The notes: a model not told the origin generated them from the sequence alone. A DNA stretch of 14,203 bases from Candidatus Bathyarchaeota archaeon B26-1 (GCA_001593925.1 LUCD01000024.1:1-14203), one strand, 5' to 3'; positions 6,564-13,030 are shown, counted from the first letter of the stretch. Made by a program: numbers and translations.

Positions 6564-7139
6564 TTGTCGGAATGGGATAGATGGTTCGGGTGGAGGAGAA
6601 AGTGGCCATTCTTCAAAGAAATAGAAGACCTATTCAGAGAGATGGAAGAGATGATAGAGAGGGAGTTCAGAGAGTTATCAGAGAGAACCCCCAGAGACCT
6701 CATCCGCGAAAAGGTGTTGTCGGACGGCAGTAAGGTGCGTGAGTTTGGGCCCTTCGTCTACGGTTACAGCATAAAGATCGGGCCGGACGGGAGGCCTGAG
6801 ATCAGGGAGTTCGGCAACATAAAGCCCGGCGTCAGCTTCGGGAGGCCTAGAGTCAACATCATGGAGGAGAGAGAACCGCTGACGGACGTGATAACCACCG
6901 ACGGCGAGGTTAAGGTGATAGCTGAACTGCCCGGCGTCGAGAAGAAGGACATTAAGCTACACTGCACAGAGGACACCCTAACGATCTCTGTCGATGTGCC
7001 GCAACGCAAATACTACAAGAAGGTTGAGTTGCCGGTCAAGGTTGAACCGAAGAAGGCGAAGGCCTCGTATAAGAACGGCGTCTTAGAGGTTACGTTGAAG
7101 AAGAAGGAAGAACCCGAAGGAGAGCCGATAAAGCTCTAA
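6564..7139 (+). CDS. hsp20: Small heat-shock protein, Hsp20/alpha-crystallin family
   Basis: ATP-independent chaperone that holds unfolding proteins. From TTG 6564 the product has 191 residues. The N-terminal arm is aromatic and acidic (WDRWFGWRRKWPFF) and leads into the archaeal FGPFVYGYSIKIGPDG region (about 61-76). The alpha-crystallin domain runs from about 104 to 181, with VIAELPGVEKKDI (118-130) and the hallmark KNGVLEVTLKKK (170-181). The tail ends PIKL, a short form of the I-x-I/V motif that joins dimers into oligomers. It is co-transcribed behind the ArsR-type regulator, separated by a perfect ribosome site, so strong translation after heat-induced derepression is likely. A GTG at 6555 is an alternative start that would overlap the ribosome site. 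Confidence 0.92.
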   Translation: MSEWDRWFGWRRKWPFFKEIEDLFREMEEMIEREFRELSERTPRDLIREKVLSDGSKVREFGPFVYGYSIKIGPDGRPEIREFGNIKPGVSFGRPRVNIMEEREPLTDVITTDGEVKVIAELPGVEKKDIKLHCTEDTLTISVDVPQRKYYKKVELPVKVEPKKAKASYKNGVLEVTLKKKEEPEGEPIKL

Positions 7140-7160
7140 ACCACCATTCTCCTCCCAGAA

Positions 7161-7171
7161 TTTTTCTTTTT
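7161..7171 (+). terminator. T-rich terminator after hsp20
   Basis: TTTTTCTTTTT follows the hsp20 stop by about 20 bases. Archaeal polymerase stops at such T-runs without needing a stem. Downstream lies the convergent ABCE1 stop. Confidence 0.55.
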
Positions 7172-7209
7172 AGAGCGAAGCTAGTCCGGTTATTATGTGA
7201 GCGAACGGC

Positions 7210-9012
7210 TCATTCCGTTTCTATGTAGTAGTATTGGCCTATTGCTTTCTGGTGTTTGTCAAGCTTCGAGCCTTCCTTGTTTACTCTAGGCCTCTTCGTC
7301 TTCGGGTCTCTTCTGAAGGTTATTCCCATCTCTTTGAGGAAGATGTTCATTCCTTCTAGGAGGTTCGTCGGTTCGTTCGCTCTTCCGTGAACCCCAGGCC
7401 TCCCCGTGAAGATCATAAGTCGGTCAGCTGTGAAATCTTGGGTTATAATGTCGTGTTCTACGACGAAGGCCGCTGAGCCACGTTCCTCCACGATCCGCCT
7501 TATCGTCTTAGCCGTGGAGAGGCGCTCCTCCACGTCCAAGTAGGCGCTCGGCTCGTCTAGGAGGTATATGTCAGCCCTCCTTGAGAGACACGCGGCTATG
7601 GCGACACGCTGAAGCTCCCCTCCGCTAAGCTCCTTTACGTTCCTATCTAGTAGGGGAGCCACGTTGAGAGGGCGAAGAATCTCGCTTCTATACCAGCTCG
7701 ATGCGAAGTCCTCCTTGGTTATGGCTCTTAAGAGTTCCTCCACAGTCCCCTCGAAGTCTGTTGAGATGTATTGGGGCTTATAACTCACCTCTAAGCCGCT
7801 CGACCCGACTGGAGGCTCACCAGCATCAGGTTTCTCTATTCCAGCCAAGAGCTTGACGAACGTCGTCTTACCAATCCCATTCGGACCGAGAATTCCTATC
7901 ACTTGGCCTCTCCTAGCCTCGCCCCCCACGACTGTCAGCCTAAACCCCTCATAGGACTTCTCCATCCTCCCCCAAGTGATGAGGGGTTCCCCCTCCGTGA
8001 CCTCCGGGGTTGGAGGCTTAACGTGGAAGAGTATGGGTTCCCTCCTGAAGCGAACGTTCTCGTCGGGAATATACCCGTCCAAGTATATGTTTATGCCAAC
8101 CCTAACTCCGTGAACGTGGGAGACTATGCCGTAAACCCCCGGTTCTCCATAGAAGATGCAGACCTGGTCTGAGAGGTAGTCTAGGACCGCCAAGTCGTGC
8201 TCAGCCACGATAATGGTCTTCCCTTCCTCTTTGAGGCTCCTTATCGCCTTAGCCGCTCTGATGCGCTGTTCAACATCCAGATAGCTAGAGGGCTCGTCGA
8301 ATAGGTAGACATCGGCGTCTCTACAGATGCACGCGGCTATGGCGACACGCTGAAGCTCCCCTCCGCTCAAGACATCAAGGGTTCTGTCCCAGACCACGTC
8401 GAGCTGGAGCTGTTTGGAAATCTCTCTGAGCCGACCTCTCTCGTCGATCCTTTCGAGGAGGCTCCCAACCTCACCCTCAATGACCCGGGGAATCCTGTCG
8501 ACGTACTGGGGCTTATGGGCAACCTTGAGCCTTCCTTCGGCTATCCCTTGAAAGTACGCTTGGAGGGTCGATCCTCGGTAATGTTCAATTATCTCGTCCC
8601 AGGTCGGGGGGTTCGCGTAGTCTCCCAGATTCGGCTTCAACTCTCCTGAGAGAATCTTCAGGGCTGTGGTCTTCCCAGTCCCGTTCTTGCCAAGCAGGCC
8701 TAGAACCACCCCGGGGGACGGCGTCGGTAGACGGAAGAGCTGGAAAGCGTTTGGGCCGAATCTGTGGCTATGTTCGCCCTCGAGTTCGTCTGGGAGATTG
8801 ACTATTGAGATAGCCTTGAAAGGACACTTCTTGACGCAGATGCCGCATCCGGTGCATAGAACTTCAGAGATTATGGGCTTCTCGCCCTCGAAGCGGATGG
8901 CTTCAACCCCGCTCCTGACCATCGGGCAGAACCTGTAGCATACTCTACCGCAACGTTTAGGTCTACATCGATCCTTGTCTAAGACCGCGACCCTGATCGC
9001 CAATCCCCCCAT
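7210..9012 (-). CDS. ABCE1/Rli1 ribosome-recycling ATPase
   Basis: Splits ribosomes after termination with aRF1/Pelota. 600 residues, the expected length. The N-terminal ferredoxin-like domain has eight cysteines (16, 21, 25, 29 and 53, 56, 59, 63) for two [4Fe-4S] clusters. The first ATPase has Walker A GKNGTGKTT (108-116), signature LSGGELQR (215-222), Walker B VYLFDEPSSYLD (235-246) and the AEHD switch histidine H272. The second has GPNGIGKTT (376-384), LSGGELQR near 470, IYLLDEPSAYLD and VEHD. Between them is the family hinge sequence. ATG 9012 suits a short leader; an in-frame TTG at 9003 follows a G-rich run and is an alternative. The 13-residue signature region is encoded by an identical 38-base stretch in both halves. 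It has its own promoter and is convergent with hsp20. Confidence 0.95.
   Translation of the reverse strand: MGGLAIRVAVLDKDRCRPKRCGRVCYRFCPMVRSGVEAIRFEGEKPIISEVLCTGCGICVKKCPFKAISIVNLPDELEGEHSHRFGPNAFQLFRLPTPSPGVVLGLLGKNGTGKTTALKILSGELKPNLGDYANPPTWDEIIEHYRGSTLQAYFQGIAEGRLKVAHKPQYVDRIPRVIEGEVGSLLERIDERGRLREISKQLQLDVVWDRTLDVLSGGELQRVAIAACICRDADVYLFDEPSSYLDVEQRIRAAKAIRSLKEEGKTIIVAEHDLAVLDYLSDQVCIFYGEPGVYGIVSHVHGVRVGINIYLDGYIPDENVRFRREPILFHVKPPTPEVTEGEPLITWGRMEKSYEGFRLTVVGGEARRGQVIGILGPNGIGKTTFVKLLAGIEKPDAGEPPVGSSGLEVSYKPQYISTDFEGTVEELLRAITKEDFASSWYRSEILRPLNVAPLLDRNVKELSGGELQRVAIAACLSRRADIYLLDEPSAYLDVEERLSTAKTIRRIVEERGSAAFVVEHDIITQDFTADRLMIFTGRPGVHGRANEPTNLLEGMNIFLKEMGITFRRDPKTKRPRVNKEGSKLDKHQKAIGQYYYIETE
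7589..7626 (-). repeat. 38-bp direct repeat in ABCE1, copy 2 (second ATPase domain)
   Basis: Identical base for base to 8330-8367. It encodes SGGELQRVAIAAC, the ABC signature motif and following helix. The flanks diverge at once. Confidence 0.85.
8330..8367 (-). repeat. 38-bp direct repeat in ABCE1, copy 1 (first ATPase domain)
   Basis: Identical to 7589-7626, in the same reading frame, covering residues 216-228 of the protein. Confidence 0.85.
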
Positions 9013-9029
9013 TCTAGGATAGATTCCAT

Positions 9030-9058
9030 CTTAAATTGTTCAGGGTTAGACATTTAAA
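9030..9058 (-). promoter_or_regulatory. Possible ABCE1 promoter region
   Basis: Two minus-strand TATA-like stretches lie before the ATG at 9012: AATTTAAG (9030-9037), about 21 bases from the ATG, and AGTTTAAATG (9050-9059), which would leave a leader of about 16 bases. There is no Shine-Dalgarno motif before ATG 9012. Which one is used is not clear. Confidence 0.3.
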
Positions 9059-9110
9059 CTAAGTTCCCGGGCCAAAACAACCGTACAATTAAGATTACAT
9101 CACGCAACGT

Positions 9111-9189
9111 ATAGGTAGGTGCCTGTCGAATTCAACGCGGCCATAAACTCGGCCTAGGCGGGTCATACCTATCCAGCTGGCTCTTTTTT
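9111..9189 (+). ncRNA. Candidate small stem-loop RNA between ABCE1 and vapC
   Basis: ATAGGTA (9111-9117) pairs with TACCTAT (9166-9172). Inside, GCCT (9121-9124) pairs with AGGC (9156-9159) and GGCC (9139-9142) with GGCC (9151-9154). The element is followed by CCAGCTGG and six Ts (9184-9189), a terminator-like end on the plus strand. CAATTAAG (9086-9093) is a weak TATA at about the right distance. It fits no RNA family I know, lacks T-loop and anticodon features of a tRNA, and may simply be a 3' hairpin of vapC on the minus strand. Confidence 0.2.
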
Positions 9190-9616
9190 AAGGATGATCT
9201 ATGAGCTCCCTGCTCGTTTTGGTCTTTAACCCTATGCTCTCCGCGGCTTTAGACAACTTCTCGTCGTCTGTGACCAGCACGCCGCCTGTCCTGATGGCCT
9301 CAGCCAAGTATGACGCGTCATAGTATGTGATACCCAACTTTATGGCCAAGTTTAGGATTGAGTCGCCGATCTTCTCACTTTTCAACTCGACCACGTTCAT
9401 GGTTTGGAGGAGGCCGAAAACTGTTCTGATGGTTTTGGACGCCTCTTCGCTCGTTATTCTCCCAAGTAGAGAGCACTCTCTCCAGAGGGCGTTCCCAACC
9501 TCATAGAAGGCTAGGGTGATCGTTGATCCTCTTCGGAGCACATCTGGAGCTCTGCCTCCAAGAATCCTTAGAAGGTTTAGTATGCCGCTCGCATCGAAGA
9601 TTAGGCGTTGGCTCAA
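9188..9616 (-). CDS. vapC: VapC-type PIN-domain toxin ribonuclease
   Basis: Metal-dependent endoribonuclease toxin, 142 residues. The PIN acidic residues are in place: D8 (IFDAS), E39 (FYEVGNALW), D100 (YYDASYLAEA) and D117/D118 (LVTDDEKL). The start is TTG at 9616, whose TTGA overlaps the antitoxin stop by four bases, the usual tight coupling of vapBC. Typical VapC proteins of archaea are 125-145 residues, so it appears complete and active. The RNA target (tRNA, rRNA or mRNA) cannot be inferred. Codon use does not stand out from its neighbours. Confidence 0.88.
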   Translation of the reverse strand: MSQRLIFDASGILNLLRILGGRAPDVLRRGSTITLAFYEVGNALWRECSLLGRITSEEASKTIRTVFGLLQTMNVVELKSEKIGDSILNLAIKLGITYYDASYLAEAIRTGGVLVTDDEKLSKAAESIGLKTKTSRELIDHP

Positions 9617-9852
9617 AGGCTCTCCCTGCCTGCACGGACGGATTCGACTAGCTCGTCAGGTGGAACCTTCCTGAGAATCTTGGCGGCCTCTTCAGCCTCT
9701 CTTCTGAGCCTTTCTTTTTCCCGACGCTCAATCTCAGCCTCTAAAGCTCTACGTATGAGCTGGCTGATGTTAACCCCAAGCTCCCTGAGCCTATCCCTGA
9801 GATCAGCCGGAATCTTAGCTGTGACGGTGACGAGGTTGCCCAAAGGTAACAC
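9613..9852 (-). CDS. vapB: VapB-type ribbon-helix-helix antitoxin
   Basis: 79 residues. The N-terminal TVTAKIPADLRDRLRELGV followed by NISQLIRRALEAEIERRE (about 10-45) is a ribbon-helix-helix DNA-binding dimer domain. The C-terminal part is a long charged helix (REKERLRREAEEAAK) ending in PPDELVESVRAGRESL, which would wrap and inhibit VapC. GTG 9852 fits a leaderless transcript from the TATA box at 9876-9883; an in-frame TTG at 9843 is possible. It probably represses its own promoter, as is usual for VapB. Convergent or co-directional partners other than vapC are absent. Confidence 0.82.
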   Translation of the reverse strand: MLPLGNLVTVTAKIPADLRDRLRELGVNISQLIRRALEAEIERREKERLRREAEEAAKILRKVPPDELVESVRAGRESL

Positions 9853-9875
9853 CGAGAAGGTAATACTAAAAGTGA

Positions 9876-9883
9876 CATATAAA
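9876..9883 (-). promoter_or_regulatory. TATA box of vapBC
   Basis: On the minus strand TTTATATG is centred about 28 bases before the GTG at 9852, predicting a start at or next to that codon. No Shine-Dalgarno motif lies between. Confidence 0.5.
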
Positions 9884-10097
9884 CTTGCCGATAAACAGCT
9901 TAGCTAAGCCCCTGTCTAACCTTAATGAGGCGTCGGGATACGGCTGTTCAAGCCTCTTCAACACAACGATGCATATCTCGCCATCTTTCTGATCTGAGAA
10001 ACTAAAAGGATCGTTCGTTCCCTCGTGTATGCTTTTTAGGATAGAGGGGTTTCATATCAGAAAAATAGATAAATAAATTTTGGGTTATGGGTTTATT
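9884..10097. other. Gene-free stretch between vapBC and the candidate RNA
   Basis: No start-to-stop frame of useful length is seen. On the minus strand a frame without any ATG, GTG or TTG near its beginning runs from 10051 to 9866 (61 sense codons, then TAG) and could be gene debris. Toward 10060-10080 the DNA becomes very AT-rich and contains the likely TATA box of the structured element. No tRNA, CRISPR or insertion-sequence ends are recognisable. Confidence 0.4.
10071..10080 (+). promoter_or_regulatory. TATA-like box before the structured element
   Basis: AAATAAATTT sits within an AT-rich tract, centred about 23 bases before the GGG at 10098 where the stem begins. This spacing fits an archaeal start at the first base of the hairpin region. 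Confidence 0.35.
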
Positions 10098-10181
10098 GGG
10101 ATGATGTGTGGCGTCGGCTTAGAGCCTCAACGGGCTATGACGCTCCAGTCGACGACTGGCCTGCGCTGACCACATCCACCC
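10098..10181 (+). ncRNA. Candidate structured RNA or leader element upstream of the dehydrogenase
   Basis: About 84 bases that fold as a closed junction. The ends pair imperfectly: GGG (10098-10100) with CCC (10179-10181), and TGTG (10107-10110) with CACA (10171-10174). One arm is GCGTC (10111-10115) with GACGC (10139-10143), containing AGCC/GGCT hairpin options. A second is a perfect hairpin CCAGTC-GAC-GACTGG (10145-10159). A TATA-like box lies one start-site distance upstream and a second promoter lies downstream. It may be a free small RNA or a cis-acting leader of the dehydrogenase gene, 58 bases further on. It does not match tRNA, 5S, SRP, or good C/D or H/ACA rules. Strand is inferred from the promoter. 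Confidence 0.35.
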
Positions 10182-10206
10182 TGAAAAATCGTTCGCAAGG
10201 ATTAAC

Positions 10207-10215
10207 TTTTTATTA
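10207..10215 (+). promoter_or_regulatory. TATA box of the D-2-hydroxyacid dehydrogenase
   Basis: TTTTTATTA is centred about 28 bases before GTG 10239, predicting a leaderless or nearly leaderless mRNA. No Shine-Dalgarno motif precedes the start. Confidence 0.45.
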
Positions 10216-10238
10216 CTCCGCGTCGTTGCAAGTTTGGT

Positions 10239-11219
10239 GTGAGCATGAAGTACAAGGTGCTCGTTCTAGTAGACGGGCCTAGAGACGTTTTCATGAGCTT
10301 GAACGATGTGGCGGATGTGGTCTTTGGACCCTTTAAGAGCCGAGGGGAACTCCTAGAGGCTGTTAGGGACGTCGATGCGCTGGTTGCTGGTGTGACTCCC
10401 ATAGACAGGGAGCTCCTAGAGAACGCTCCGAAACTCAAGGTTGTAGCCAGATTCGGCGTCGGCTACGACAGCGTCGACGTTGAAGAATGCACCAAGAGGA
10501 GAATCTACGTAACGTACACGCCTAACGCCCTCTCGGACGCCGTCGCCGACCTAACGATGGGATTGATCATCTGCTTGGCGAGAAGGATACTGCAGGCCGA
10601 CCGTTACGTCCGAAACGAGTGGGCAAAACCTGGAAGCCCAAAGTTCCCTTTGGGGAGAGACCTCTCCGGGAAGGTTCTCGGGATCATAGGGTTAGGCCGC
10701 ATAGGCAGTGCCGTAGCTCGGAGGGCTAAGGCCTTCAACATGAAGATAATATACTATGACATTCTGCGTAAGGAGAACCTCGAGAAGAGCCTAGGAGCCA
10801 TCTATGTGGACTTCGATTCCCTGCTCGGAACCTCAGACTTCATCAGTGTGCATGTTCCCTTGACGGAGGCTACGAGGGGCCTCATAGGCGAGAGGGAACT
10901 CAAGAAGATGAAGAGTTCGTCCTACCTCGTGAACACTTCTAGGGGAGCAGTCGTCGATGAAGAAGCCGTATGCAGGGCTCTTGAGGAAGGTTGGATAGCC
11001 GGGGCGGCCTTAGACGTCTTCGTTAAGGAGCCTCTGCCGCTTGATAGTCCTCTAATAAGGCTGGAGAACGTTATATTGACGCCGCATATAGGTTCGGCCG
11101 CCGAGGAGACGAGGAGGAGAATGGCTGAGATGGACGTCATAAACGTAAGGAGCGTCCTTAAGGGTGAGCCGCCGCCGAACCCCGTCCCCGAACAGGAGGG
11201 ACTCGTCTTCAGAAGGTGA
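10239..11219 (+). CDS. D-isomer-specific 2-hydroxyacid dehydrogenase
   Basis: NAD-dependent oxidoreductase interconverting a D-2-hydroxyacid and a 2-oxoacid. 326 residues in the usual two-domain layout. The dinucleotide loop is GLGRIG (151-156), and the acidic residue after strand 2 (IYYD, D174) favours NAD over NADP. The catalytic trio is R235 (NTSRG), E264 (VKEPLP) and H283 (TPHIG). The substrate-domain loop is RFGVGYDSVD (71-80). The length and lack of a C-terminal ACT domain fit glyoxylate/hydroxypyruvate reductase or the short archaeal 3-phosphoglycerate dehydrogenase; I cannot decide between them, and no serine-pathway neighbours are present. ATG 10245, two codons in, is an alternative start. 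A structured element with its own promoter lies just upstream. Confidence 0.88.
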   Translation: MSMKYKVLVLVDGPRDVFMSLNDVADVVFGPFKSRGELLEAVRDVDALVAGVTPIDRELLENAPKLKVVARFGVGYDSVDVEECTKRRIYVTYTPNALSDAVADLTMGLIICLARRILQADRYVRNEWAKPGSPKFPLGRDLSGKVLGIIGLGRIGSAVARRAKAFNMKIIYYDILRKENLEKSLGAIYVDFDSLLGTSDFISVHVPLTEATRGLIGERELKKMKSSSYLVNTSRGAVVDEEAVCRALEEGWIAGAALDVFVKEPLPLDSPLIRLENVILTPHIGSAAEETRRRMAEMDVINVRSVLKGEPPPNPVPEQEGLVFRR

Positions 11220-11235
11220 AGGAGACAACCCGATA

Positions 11236-11244
11236 AGTATAAAG
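11236..11244 (+). promoter_or_regulatory. TATA-like box of the THUMP gene
   Basis: AGTATAAAG lies just after the dehydrogenase stop and would start transcription near 11266, giving a leader of about 30 bases before ATG 11297. A second AT-rich stretch (TGTATATG, 11269-11276) is at leaderless distance and is an alternative. Confidence 0.35.
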
Positions 11245-11296
11245 GTCATCCTAAACCCTTTAGATAATGTATATGTGAGTTTTGGTGGTGCGAGTT

Positions 11297-11821
11297 ATGC
11301 CTTTAACCGACTTCAACCTCCTAATCACGACCTCTAGAGGGAACGAGGACGAGGCGTGCTCCGAGGCTTGGTTCCTTCTAGGCGAGCTTGGAGACAGGGA
11401 GTCCCTAGTTGAGAAGACCGGGGTCCTAGGCTTAGTCGCCGTGAAGACCAAGCTCAACCCCTTCGAAGTCATCGAGGGGTTTAGGAGGATACTCTCCGAG
11501 CGGCCTTACGAGTTCCGTTACATATCTAGGGTGATCCCTGTAGAGACCGTTGTTCGGACGAGGCTTGATGAGATCAGGAAGGCGGTTGAGAAGCTCTCCA
11601 AGAAGATTCTTGAAGGCGAGACTTTCCGTGTGACCGTGGAGAAGAGGCATACGCAGCTTTCAAGTAGGGAGATAATAGAGGCAGCTGCGGCGTCCGTGGA
11701 CAGGAAGGTTGATCTCCAGAACCCGGACAAGGTGATCCTCATCGAGGTTCTGGGAGGCCTGACGGGAATCTCCGTGATTAAGCCTGACGACATCCTCTCC
11801 GTGGTTAAGGAGCGGCGTTGA
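11297..11821 (+). CDS. THUMP-domain RNA-binding protein (Tan1-like, COG1818 type)
   Basis: 174 residues from ATG 11297. The N-terminal FNLLITTSRGNEDEACSE (6-23) opens a ferredoxin-like domain, and the THUMP domain follows at about 78-170, with IPVETVVRT, FRVTVEKRHTQLSSREIIEA and VDLQNPDKVILIEVLGGLTGISV. There is no catalytic domain, as in Tan1/THUMPD1, the tRNA-binding adaptor for N4-acetylcytidine formation at C12 in eukaryotes. The archaeal protein is presumed to bind tRNA acceptor regions; its partner enzyme is not encoded here. In-frame TTG 11282, GTG 11285 and GTG 11288 could add up to five residues, but GGTGGTG at 11284-11290 can serve as a ribosome site for the ATG. The gene is convergent with Cgi121, with 12 bases between stops. 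Confidence 0.82.
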   Translation: MPLTDFNLLITTSRGNEDEACSEAWFLLGELGDRESLVEKTGVLGLVAVKTKLNPFEVIEGFRRILSERPYEFRYISRVIPVETVVRTRLDEIRKAVEKLSKKILEGETFRVTVEKRHTQLSSREIIEAAAASVDRKVDLQNPDKVILIEVLGGLTGISVIKPDDILSVVKERR

Positions 11822-11833
11822 AGGAGGGTTGGA

Positions 11834-12394
11834 TCACCTCCTCGCGGGGAGAAGAGCCATCCTCTCTATGACGAGGTTCTTCAAGGTCTCCGCCGTGGAA
11901 CCCCCTCTAGAGGCCGCCTCAACCTCGAGGTCCGTTATCTCGAAGGCTTCCTTTATGGCTTCGGCCTTCCCCTCGTCTATTTCTAGTACATCGTCCCTCC
12001 TCTTACCGGAGAGCATCCTCGAGGCTTCCTCAAGGATTTCCGCAGCTTCGGAACGGTTGTCGGCGATCACCACAACTGCCACATCTGAGAGGCAGGCTTT
12101 TATCCCGAGTAGCTTTATGGCCTTGTCGATCTGATGCTGGGCCGACGCGAAGAGGAGGACCTCCACCGCCAAGTTTCTCGAGATGTTGAACCCTCCTTGG
12201 AAGGCTTTCAACGCGTTCAACACGGCGAAGTAGAGGTGTTCGGAGCCGGCTATAAGCCCGGCGTCCAGGAGTTGGATGTGACCTCTGTTACCAGTCTTCT
12301 TCTGTATCTCTTTTAGGAGGGCCTCTACATCCTTCACCTTGGTGTCCTCGAATCCCGCTATTATGACATATTTGTTGAGTATCTCCGCTTCCAT
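11834..12394 (-). CDS. cgi121: KEOPS complex subunit Cgi121
   Basis: KEOPS installs N6-threonylcarbamoyladenosine at A37 of ANN-decoding tRNAs. Cgi121 binds the Bud32 kinase and the tRNA 3' end and stimulates the Kae1 enzyme. 186 residues. The core family sequence is plain: LLDAGLIAGSEHLYFAVLNA (42-61), then NISRNLAVEVLLFASAQHQIDKAI (70-93) and LLGIK. The C-terminal 80 residues (LSDVAVVVIADN and a charged helix) complete the alpha/beta fold. ATG 12394 lies 3 bases after the phosphoribosyltransferase stop, so the two are one operon. Its last codons, GCG AGG AGG TGA TCC, spell a full Shine-Dalgarno sequence across the stop, though no minus-strand gene follows. Confidence 0.88.
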   Translation of the reverse strand: MEAEILNKYVIIAGFEDTKVKDVEALLKEIQKKTGNRGHIQLLDAGLIAGSEHLYFAVLNALKAFQGGFNISRNLAVEVLLFASAQHQIDKAIKLLGIKACLSDVAVVVIADNRSEAAEILEEASRMLSGKRRDDVLEIDEGKAEAIKEAFEITDLEVEAASRGGSTAETLKNLVIERMALLPARR

Positions 12395-12397
12395 GGC

Positions 12398-12994
12398 TTA
12401 GACCTCTTCGAGGACCTCCCTGATGAACCTCTCCAGTAATCTTTGGTCGAAGCCTCCTTCGATCAGTCTCCTCTTGACCTCTTCGAGAGGTATTCCTTTC
12501 ACCTTACACCTCTCAACCATGTTCCTAACTGTTTCTTTGCGTTCCCAAGGGAAGACTATCCACGCCTCCGTCTCCCTGACGTAGTAGTCCGGCTTGATTT
12601 CGCTCCAAGGCTTATAATAGATTGTGGCTAGCTTGATCTCTGTGGCGCCGTTCTTCTCTACGTGGTCTCTCACGAGGCGGAGGCTCTTACCAGTGTCAGC
12701 CACGTCATCCATTATGAGGACCCTTCTACCCTTTACGGGAACCGAGAGCGGCTGAGTTATGACGGGCTCACCCTTCGTCTCAGCCACGCCGACGTAGAAC
12801 TCAACCCTGACGTTGGCGAGCTCCGGGTTCCCGAGAAGGTCCGACATCACCCTTGCGGGAGGCCAGCCTCCACGGGAAACCCCGACGATCACGTCTGGAT
12901 GAAACCTGTCCCCCCGAATCCTCTCGGCCAACCTCAAGAGCATATCGTATATCTCATCCCAAGAGGGAACCTCAAACTCTATGTTTAAGCTCAA
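12398..12994 (-). CDS. Type I phosphoribosyltransferase (archaeal hypoxanthine/xanthine-PRT-like)
   Basis: Transfers a ribose-phosphate from PRPP to a base, probably a purine, in salvage. The PRPP loop VLIMDDVADTGKS is at 92-104 when counted from TTG 12994, and GVSRGGWPPARV (38-49) is the pyrophosphate-binding loop. The opening VPSWDEIYDML is common in archaeal members of this group (COG2236-like). About 198 residues. A TTG at 13021 would add nine residues, but it has no ribosome site and may lie upstream of the transcript start; TTG 12994 follows GAGGCGGAG at good spacing. The C-terminal tail of about 60 residues is charged and helical. It sits 3 bases before Cgi121 and 72-99 bases after the acetyltransferase. 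The exact base is unknown. Confidence 0.82.
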   Translation of the reverse strand: MSLNIEFEVPSWDEIYDMLLRLAERIRGDRFHPDVIVGVSRGGWPPARVMSDLLGNPELANVRVEFYVGVAETKGEPVITQPLSVPVKGRRVLIMDDVADTGKSLRLVRDHVEKNGATEIKLATIYYKPWSEIKPDYYVRETEAWIVFPWERKETVRNMVERCKVKGIPLEEVKRRLIEGGFDQRLLERFIREVLEEV

Positions 12995-13030
12995 AGATTC
13001 TCCGCCTCGGAGAGGTTTCAAGAGAAACGA

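Noticed and set aside
6149..6703. 184-codon open frame on the minus strand across the regulator and hsp20
   Set aside because: Serine/leucine-rich composition typical of the antisense of charged helices; the plus strand has clear domains, ribosome sites and a promoter.
9012..9188. tRNA in the ABCE1-vapC gap
   Set aside because: A 7-bp outer stem exists, but there is no T-loop consensus, anticodon arm or D-arm in proper order on either strand.
10100..10184. Possible C/D box guide RNA (ATGATGT near the 5' end and CTGA at 10181-10184)
   Set aside because: The C box is imperfect, no terminal stem flanks the boxes, the spacing is longer than usual archaeal C/D RNAs, and the interior is strongly self-paired, unlike guide regions.
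11829..12134. Plus-strand frame of about 100 codons opposite cgi121
   Set aside because: Low-complexity Ser/Ala composition and complete overlap with a well-recognised conserved gene.
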